Source: Brachypodius melanocephalos (Eukaryota > Chordata > Aves > Passeriformes > Pycnonotidae). Taken from it: a stretch of DNA of 64,000 nt. Positions 55,704 to 64,000 of this stretch are shown piece after piece. The notes beneath the pieces are model-generated. The model had not been told where the DNA came from. It ran no database searches and saw only the letters and a program-made list of their open reading frames with translations. A program made the translations under genes and the position numbers. Position 1 is the stretch's first letter, and each line of letters opens with the position of its first letter. The DNA is taken from the NCBI GenBank assembly GCA_013398615.1, contig VZSR01000243.1, forward strand, positions 2,648,466 through 2,712,465. The letters run 5' to 3'.

Positions 55704-58067
55704 GGCCAGCAGGAATTCCTCAAGGAGCATCTGAGGGTGGAGAGACAGGAATTCTTACCCCGACTCGCAGAGCAAGTGTCACCTGCACAAGGCACTACAG
55801 CTTAAAAAGTGATTTTTGGGCAGGCTTGGGATGTGGTTTCTCTGCACAAAGGAGCCTTTTCCTGTGGGTATTCATGGTCAGCTCTCTTGTGCAGCACAGA
55901 AACTCAGTCACCAACCTGCCCTCAGCACCCACCACGCTTCCAAGTTGCCAATTTACCACAGCAAGTGGCCACTGCTGCTTGGAGCAGACCATCCCTCAGC
56001 CTGCCCGTGCAGAAGCACATGGATAAGCAGGAAAATCCGTACAGAAAAGCAGGAGGAAAGCCTCCATCCCCTATTCTTATCTCAGGATCTCAAGCAATAT
56101 TGCCATGGCAACCAGAACGCCTCCAGCTGCAGGGACAGGGTGGCACGGAAGGAGACACTTGTCTCCACTTTGTTAGCTGGGTAATTGGTCCTGCTGAGCA
56201 GGGTCAGCTTTAAGAAAGATGACAGCAGGTAGAGTCTGTCTGCTCAGATACCAGGGCCACCTTATCCTTGGAGCAGATCTCTTGGATTTATTAAACACTT
56301 AAGGGGTTAGTGAGCTGTGAAAATCCGATTCCCCACCGCTGCAGTGTGCTGACGAGGAACTTCCTCCTGCGCTTCATCAAGTTTTCATTATCTTTTCGTG
56401 TTTTTGCAGAGGAGGGAGGCTTCAGGGGTTTAAGATGCTGCAATTTTCAGGCTGCATGAGCCTCTCAAATCAGTCACCATCTCTGGCAGCAGCCTTTTCA
56501 AGAGCGAGAGCAATCAGCTGGTCCTGAAGCTCTTCAGGCAATGCACAGCACAGACCAAGCCTTGCCTCAAGTTCTTGGTTCTTCATTGTGCCCACAAACA
56601 GGCCAGGTCTAAACTGTTCCTGGTGCTCTTTATTTCCACATTCGAGTGTTTTCTCATGCTGAGGCAGAGAAAACAACTCTAGCCTTGTCCTCACTCTGAT
56701 CCAAACTGAGGATCTCCGTTCGAGGTCACAGTTCTACAGGAGCTGCTCCCCACCTTGCACATTCTGCAGAGGAGGCTGGAAAAGCCCCTGGCTCCAAAGC
56801 TGTGAGACTGTCACCTTGTGAGTTTTGAGGCACACAAAGCACAGGTATTTTGAAAACCTTCATCCATTAACTCTCCTCTTCAGCAGATCAAAGCTGAATC
56901 ATTTTCTGATTATTTAAAGATCGATTGAGTCTCCATTTCCATGCAGTCAGCTCTGCTGAAAAACCCAGGGCAGAGCAGCTGAGGGGTCCATTGCAGGGCA
57001 ATGACAGAATTTGAGCTTTTAGGAAATTATGAGCTCAGGAGGACATTTTAGGGGAAGCAATTTCTCCCTCTGAAACATAACACACACCTTCAAAAAATCT
57101 CACACATCCTGCAGGGATCCAGCACACGGTGGGTACAAAACAGCTCCTCCAAGCACTGCAGGGCTTTTCCCCTGATCCTCCCCAGCTTTCCCCCCAAAGC
57201 TTCACAGAATCACAGCCAGTGCTCTGCTGTCAGCTTCCCCTCACAGGGTTTTTTTTCATGAAGCAGGGGGGAACAAATGTCCCTTGCAGGAATTTGTGAA
57301 AGTTTGGAGGCAATAAGAAGATTTTCATATTGCCTTGACAAAGCACAAGTGACAGAGAGATGTGGATAGCAATTTTAAAAATAGCAATTTGCCATTCAAA
57401 AAGTGTTGTTTTACTGTAGTTGTTTATTTTAGGCTGGACTCCCAGCTCTGGGTTTCATAAAGCACATGGGCTTCCCTTCTAATGGGGCTGAATTATATCC
57501 CTCCTAACAATAATCTATCACACTGGAGATATGGCTTTATACAGGAAAACATTTTAAACAAAACCAGCAGTACAAATTAACCACTTTTCAACATTTCATA
57601 TTAACATAATTTAATGCCTGGAGATTTCTGGCTTCCACAGCAGCTTACTCTTCAGTTGACCTGCAGGGCTGACATCACAATAAAAATAATTAATATTAGC
57701 TGTGCTATAAATACCCACTCATTTCCACTACAACGTGCATATTATGTATGACAACCATTCCTTTCCCAAACTTTAAAATCCTGTTTTAAAGGCCTCTGTT
57801 CCAGCATAATATCCTCATAAACCACAATAGCAGTGCAGCATAGAGAGGACTAAATTAAAAATTAATGGGCCCTGCCAGTGCTGAGCTCTCTCAGAGCCAG
57901 GAAAATGCAGATGGAGAAAGTTGTCCCTCCGTGTGAGAGTCCTGTAAAAAACCAACAAACCTGCCCTTCCCTGGCCTGGATTTTACACCCCCTCCCATGG
58001 TTATTTCCCCACGAAAAGGAGGAATATCTGCTGCACAAGGAAGTCAGGTCTGGATTCACACAGGGCT
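55704..58067. other. Intergenic sequence, nothing recognised
   Basis: No gene or repeat recognised. 57300-57760 is AT-rich and unique-looking, with a ctataaatac motif near 57705, but no coding frame follows. Confidence 0.45.
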
Positions 58068-58320
58068 TGATGCCTGGAGAGGCTGCCTGGAACAGAGGCT
58101 GAGCAGAGTTAAAGGAATAAAGTAGGGATTTATTAAAAGGATTTTAAAGGCTACAGTTTGGGCAGTAAAAGAGCCCAGCAGAGGCTACACCCAAGATGGA
58201 CCAGGGGTCAGGAGTTTTCACACTTTTATAAGTTTTGGTCCATTTTCATATTGGGATTAATTGTCCAATTACAGCTTCAGGTGATGAAGTCCCACCCTCC
58301 CAGTTTATAAATAAATAGAT
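58068..58320 (-). mobile_element. LTR fragment, family A
   Basis: Minus-strand copy starting at TGATGCC (58068), with the polyadenylation signal (tttattaaaa on plus), the TATA box (cttttataag on plus) and the conserved gtccaattacagcttcaggt stretch. The 5' limit is unclear. Confidence 0.72.
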
Positions 58321-58574
58321 AAAGGGAGAGGCCATGGGGCATTTCTCCTGGGGTCTCTCAAATTTTTAGAGCATGCAGCCTCCTTTTTATCCCAATTTCC
58401 CAGCCACATTTCCCTCTCTCTTTCCCACTGGCTGAGGTACTTGAGAGGTTCAGACTTCCCAAATCACCCAATACAGACCCCTTCTAATGTGTACCCCCCT
58501 TTTTCTTTTCCTTGTGTCAATCGATGGAATTCCTGTGGAATTTCTTGTTCTTCCCATTGTTTCTTCCACCTCTC

Positions 58575-58760
58575 AGCATCCAGTTTTATTTATCAGCAGC
58601 CCCACAGTTTGTTTGGAAACACCAATCTCTCTCATTCCTTTCATCAATCAGTGGGATCCTTCCCATTTTTTCCCTTCTCTCTCAGTGCTGGTTTTATCTC
58701 CCAGCAGACCCATGGTGTGTTTGGAAAGACAAATTTCTCTCCTTCCTTTCACTCCTGTCT
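58575..58760. repeat. Tandem duplication of about 107 bp, diverged
   Basis: gttttatttatcagcagccc with gtttgtttggaaacaccaat and gttttatctcccagcagacc with gtgtgtttggaaagacaaat lie about 107 bases apart in a pyrimidine-rich stretch where all plus frames happen to be open. Confidence 0.7.
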
Positions 58761-61700
58761 CAAAATGCTCAGTGCTGCCTTAGAGCAGCCACAGGAGCTC
58801 TGTCACCTGGAAATGCCTACAAATAAAACAGCCAAAAAAGCTCTGAAGACCACCTGGGGTTTAGGATTTTGTGCCTTCCCTCTCTCCTTCCCCAGAAAAC
58901 TCAGCATGAAACAAGTGAGGAAGTGGCATCACCCCCAAACACGCTGAAAAAAAAATGGAATAAGAAACACCAGACTGCCCTTGGCCATTAAAATGAAGAC
59001 GCCAGCTCAAAAAACCTTGAGCAATGCTTTCTGCCTCCCTAAATTAGTGCTGCAGTTTCAGTGGGAAGAAATGTCCTTTTCCCTTCTCCCCCTCCACTCC
59101 AGTGCACTCAGAGCAAGCAACCATTTATTTTTATTTTACTGGGTGTTACACTTTATATAGAAAGCCTACAAATACAGCAGAGTTTATGGCAGACTCCCCG
59201 TGGACTGCAAAACTCTTTGCTGGTGCTTTTTGTTGTTATGGTGCCCCATAAAGCCACAGCAACTCCAGCAGAGGAAAACCAACAGGCTAAAAGCAATTTA
59301 TTGAATCAAAAGAGAAGAGATTTGTTGCATATCAAGGGAAGTTGGGTATCTGTCAATACTTTTGACATGTAATGACAAAATAAGGTTTCAGGCACTCAAG
59401 CAAGTGCTTAACGCTTTTAGTACAGCAGAGAAATTGTTAAATCAACCCACACACCAAATTTCCCATCGGGTGTCTCATTTTTCAGGACAGAGAGTAACCC
59501 CTTAAATGGAGTCATCCTTCAGAAAGAGAATTTTTCAACACATTCTGAGGGCACTGAGCACTTCCATCAGGCAGGAAACAGCTCAGAGAGAAACCCGTGG
59601 CCCTGGGATTTCAGCAGATGTTCCAAGGGGTGCAGAAATCTCTGCCTGGCATTGCAAACCTGCCCGTGGTTGCCCACGAGATGGAAAATGCCATCACCAA
59701 GGCAACCAATGGCAGGGATGGGCTGGTGCCCCAGGATGATGCTCAGGAACACATGAACAGAATTACCCCGAGGCACCCACAGCTTGTGCCCTTTGCAGAG
59801 CCGGGGGTTTCCATGGGGTTTCCATGGAAACGCCGTGGAACAGCTCCGAGGGAGCCTCCTCCCAGCTGCTTCACTTCCGAGGGAGGATAAAAAGCCCCGG
59901 TGAGAAAACCAGTTGCGTTTTGCCTCTTTTCTCCAGTGCAGCAGCAGGACAGCGAGGCCAGAGGGGTGGGAAAGCATTTCCACACTGCGAGGGGTTCATC
60001 CTGGGGAAAAGCAGCAGAGTTCTGCCCCTACAACAACCTGGTTTGCTGCTCCCTGCTTGTTTGTGGGCAGCCAGTCCCCTTCAAGATGTTATTGCTTTAT
60101 CAGCTCGAGAAAAATGCAATTCTAGAGAGCTCTGAGTCCTTCCAGCAGCTGAATTGCACTGAATGCTGTCCATAAGCTGATATAAAAGCACTGAGCACTT
60201 GTCAGCCTGTCAGGGGCACTTGAAGCTGAATGAATCCTTTCCTGGCTAAAAGCTGGGAGGTTTGAGGGTTTCCCAACCCAAGGAGGAAGTTTGGAGCACA
60301 CGAGTCAGGTCATCTCCAGTAAATAGCTTTAGAACACAGTGATGGATTGCAGTGCAGCATGGATTGGCACAGAGATCACCTTGGGAGAAGTGTGTGCATC
60401 TTTTGAGGAGGGAAAAGAAGGGATTTGCCTTTTCACCAGACCCTCAACTCCTAATCCAAACCTTACAACTGGACACTTCCAGCCAGCCCTCACCTAAGCC
60501 ATTATTTTTTTTTTTTCCGAACTAATTTTGTCCAACACCAGAAACTTGAGACCAAATCATTTTTTGATTTAGGGCACTTTCTTTTTCATTCTTAATTACC
60601 CTGCTGTGCAGGGCAGGGACACCCGCAGACCTTTGGCTGATTTTTCACTGGGATAATTCCGTGAGTTTTAGGCACATCCTGTGCTTACACCCACACATTG
60701 CAGCATGGAAGAAACCCTCCGAGGCCCAAGGAGCACATCAGGCAGCTCTGGTGAAAAACCCAAATGCTCAGGAGGGAGCCAGAGCCTTTGCTCTGTCTAT
60801 TTATAGGAATTCCAGCCAAGTGGAAAGGATGGAGGGCTGGGCTGGCTCTGCTCCCTTCCAGGATGTGCTGTCCTGCTTATTGGACCATGAAAAGCTGAGC
60901 AGAAGGAAAGACAGGTTTGTGTGAATAATAATGAAGGGGGAGCATCTGCAGGGTTTTGTTCATGGCTGGAAATTCCTCGTGGCCACTTGACCAAGCTAAC
61001 AAGGAGAGGAGACTGACTGCCAGTGATTGTTCTGAGAGAAGGGGTTTCAGTGTGTTCAGGTGTTTCACTCTCTAGCCCAGTAATTATCCATCAATTAATT
61101 CTTTCTGATCTAAAAGTAATATATTCATGGCCCCAAATAGAAATTTTAAGTGCTCCAGCACAGCAGAAAATGGACATTCTATTAAAAACAGTAAAATCCT
61201 CACTGTTTCTTTTTCTCCCTTTTGATGTCGAGATCCTCCAGCAGAGGCCATGTGAAAATCACTGCACAAATCTGAAGCCACACAGAGAAAAGTTCTCCAA
61301 CCCTTCTGTGACATTCACACATAATTATTGCAGGTGCTATTCATACAAAGCTGTCTATCCCTTCATGTTACTTCCAGAAAATCTTAATTCTCTTGTAGCC
61401 TTAACCACAAATTAATTTCAATTACGGAAGGGCCATGTTAACACAGAGGAATGTAATTTCTGTCTGGTTTCATCTCGTGCAAATCCTTGTAAGAATTTAT
61501 CTGTCATGAGCTGAGGTCACGAGAAGGGATGTGAACTATCACAGAACATTACAGCTCCATAAAACCAGACAAAAAGGGAGCTGAAAGACAAAGAAGCCAA
61601 GCAGGAAAACAGACATTGCAAATTATGGGCTGTTTGTACAATCCAATTAAAGTGCAGCAGGAAGGCAGTGCTGATGACTCCCGTTCACTTTTAAAATGAT

Positions 61701-62224
61701 GCTTTATTCCAGCTAGAGGAGATATTTCCTTTTAGCCTCTCCACCCACCTCAGGCACAGGGGCTGTGCCAGCCTGACTTCAGAAGCTGTTCAGGACAGCC
61801 ACAGCAGTGCTGGGTTCCCATCCACTTCCCAACACCCATAAATCCTGGGGACAGAGCTGGAGACTGGCGGTGGGGATGTCCGGGATGCTCAGGTTTGTTA
61901 ATCTGTGGGACATCAGCACATCCAGGATTAAATTTACACCAAGTTCAGGGCAGTGGGAGCAGCCCCATCTCATGCCACGTGTTCCCTCAACAATATAAAT
62001 AAAATTACTCCTGCATGGCACTACCTGGGCCATTTTATTCACCTCAGCAGCCAACCAGCAGTACTTGGCAGACCTTCCCCATTCCCACCTTCTCCCAGGG
62101 ATGCTCTGCTGACTGCCCTCAGAGAATTGATGCCTTAGGGTTTTAGTTTTTATATTTTTCAGAAACCGGAATGCATTAGTGCATAACTCTAAATAAACTC
62201 TATATAAAGTGTAGTTAAGTCTTC
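58761..62224. other. Intergenic sequence, nothing recognised
   Basis: Contains only short chance ORFs. A G/C-richer patch at 59580-59900 has ORFs on both strands but no domain or splice context. Confidence 0.5.
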
Positions 62225-62712
62225 ACATTTTGGTCAGAGAAAACAATCCCTCTGTGGTACAAGGGCACCCGTGTTGGGGTTTAGTTTGGTTTGCTTTTTT
62301 TTCCTTTTCTTCNNNNNNNNNNNNNNNNNNNNNNNNNNNNNNNNNNNNNNNNNNNNNNNNNNNNNNNNNNNNNNNNNNNNNNNNNNNNNNNNNNNNNNNN
62401 NNNNNNNNNNNNCTTTTCTTGTCTAAATTATAACAACTTTTGAGGGAAGGGATTGGCCCAATGCCAAGGAGCCGGTACCCATCGGACCCTGTCCCTGTCT
62501 GCAAGACCTGCACCTGTCTCTATTGGCAGGTTGTCAGTGGAACCATCCTGGACCATCGAGTAGAAAAGAGAGAAGACAAAAGGCTCCAAGGGCATTTGGG
62601 GGGTTTTGTTAGCAGGTGGATGAGCTTGTCTCGCTGCTGTGCTCGGCTTAACTCTTTTATTTGTATTATTCTCAGTTTATTTCATTATTAAACATTTTGA
62701 TTTACCAAGACA
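62225..62712 (+). mobile_element. Possible LTR or other interspersed repeat around an assembly gap
   Basis: The segment on both sides of the gap has CpG-bearing sequence unlike its surroundings, a cttttcttg/ccttttcttc pyrimidine run at both gap edges, and an attattaaaca polyadenylation-like end. It directly precedes a family-A LTR fragment. No second copy lies in the window, so the call is tentative. Confidence 0.3.
62313..62412. other. Assembly gap (100 N) in a pyrimidine run
   Basis: Run of 100 N with cctttctt-like sequence on both sides, so a microsatellite probably broke the assembly. Confidence 0.99.
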
Positions 62713-62759
62713 CGCCTGATCGTGCTGTCTCGCTATCTTTAAAGCCACAATCCCTGCCG

Positions 62760-62854
62760 GCAGGGACCCTAAGGGGTGAGGAATCTTCCCTCACACCCAC
62801 TTTATTCTCTAACTCTGTCTGCCCTCTGTTCTAGATGGCCACTCCAAGGCATCA
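62760..62854 (+). mobile_element. LTR 3' fragment, family A-like
   Basis: Short stretch with ccactttattctctaactct, a ctctgttct run and the end aaggcatca that matches the 3' ends of the family-A LTRs. Only the terminal part is recognisable. Confidence 0.45.
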
Positions 62855-64000
62855 CATCACTCTGATGTCCCAGCACGTTCCAGGGCAGGAATTCCTGCAG
62901 CATTCCTGGCAAGCAGCCCCCGGCGCTGTTCCCCGGGTAAAAACTGCGGGAACGCGCTCCGCAATCCCCTGAACTCTGATTTCAGCACCACGGACAGCTC
63001 AGGCTACAACAACAGGTCATTTTCCAGGGGTTTTTTTTAAAGGCCAAAAGTAGATAATGGAGCCCAGAAACCTCCCCGCTCTAAATGACTCTCGTAGATA
63101 GCAAACCAAGATGATGAGCCCGAGATCCACAAGTATTTTGGCAATATTAAAGCACATGGAAGCATAAATCCCTTCCCAAAAGCACCCTTACAGTCACAGC
63201 AAGGCACATTCACTGTTTCTTCCTCCAGCCCAACTGGAAGAATTCAGCATTCTTCCAGCATTCAGCTCCCAGGGATAAAAGATTGCTTCTTCTCAGTGGC
63301 AAATCTGTGCTGATAATGAAAAATTGGGGTGTTCCAGGTGAAGAACACACAAAGGTTTAACTGCAGGCGGCCCTGATTGAAGCCCGTGGTGTTCACTCAT
63401 CCCCACACAGCCACATAAACCTCTGGATCAGCCCCTTGCCAGGTCAGCTGGCAACTCCTGCCTCTGCCTGAGCTCCCTCTAAATCCCTGGATTGCTCCAG
63501 CAGCTTCCAGTCGAGACAAGGCACAGCTCAGGATTATGGGCAACTGATATATTTTATAAACAGCATCAATTCACTTTATAAACAGGATAAATATATTTTA
63601 TAAACAGGGAGACCTGCAATTTTTTCCAGGGTGGAAAACCCACTTTATGCTCCCCCAGTGCTTTCCCCTCAGACACAGCTGCACCAAGAACTTCAGGACA
63701 GAGGAATATTCATTTCCCAGCAGGATCCTGCGCTGGATCTCAGTGTTCCTCAGGAATGTGATGGACCTGGCACCTCTGGGAGCACTCAGGGCTAATTTCA
63801 GCTGAGGAAGCCAATTGCTGCAAAGCGCAGCAGAGGCTGGAGCTAAGTCAGGGCTGATGCAAATCATTCCCTGAAGGAGTTTGTTTCTCTCACTAGGCAG
63901 GGAAAATTGGCATTTGTAAAGAGCCACCCTTAGATTCCCCATTTAAATGAAGCTTGGGAGCACTGGGGAAAAAATACACCTCTCACCTCTGCACTTAATT
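62855..64000. other. Intergenic sequence, nothing recognised
   Basis: No gene or mobile element seen. A small ttataaacag repeat lies at about 63550-63607. Confidence 0.5.

Noticed and set aside
58441..58947. 168-residue plus-strand ORF
   Set aside because: Pyrimidine-rich sequence with a tandem duplication keeps all three frames open; no recognisable protein features.

Overview
The window looks like a bird chromosome, probably a songbird. It carries CR1 retroposon remnants in both orientations, several dispersed LTR families, a large intronic and intergenic fraction, and three 100-base assembly gaps (14820-14919, 37207-37306, 62313-62412). The avian assignment rests on repeat character and is an inference; no search was run.

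Left part (about 0.4-24.5 kb): one multi-exon protein-coding gene on the minus strand, reading from 24446 leftwards and leaving the window with its 3' end missing. I built 30 exons by hand from minus-strand frames, GT/AG borders and phase continuity. Every border keeps the frame, giving about 1,448 residues: a signal peptide, then an uninterrupted run of cysteine-rich modules of the type CPxGxxCPxG...PCPxGTxxxxxGL...CxPCPAGxFC. This is the GCC2/GCC3 (ephrin-receptor-like) class of extracellular repeat. No transmembrane segment, kinase, EGF or CUB domain is visible in the part present. I do not recognise an established gene symbol.

The gene's introns hold striking structures: a 25-bp minisatellite built on a splice donor, a decayed duplicate exon ending in a 31-bp minisatellite, a CR1 copy ending next to a splice donor, a tandem intron duplication that copied an acceptor, and several other tandem arrays.

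Right part (about 24.5-64 kb): I find no convincing coding gene, tRNA or rRNA. It contains CR1 fragments, a probable solo LTR with short flanking repeats (40854-41504), an LTR family with TATA and polyadenylation signals found at five places in the window, VNTRs, and an odd 265-base stretch almost free of G on the plus strand (55439-55703). The ORFs here look like chance ORFs; several overlap on both strands or in several frames without coding character.
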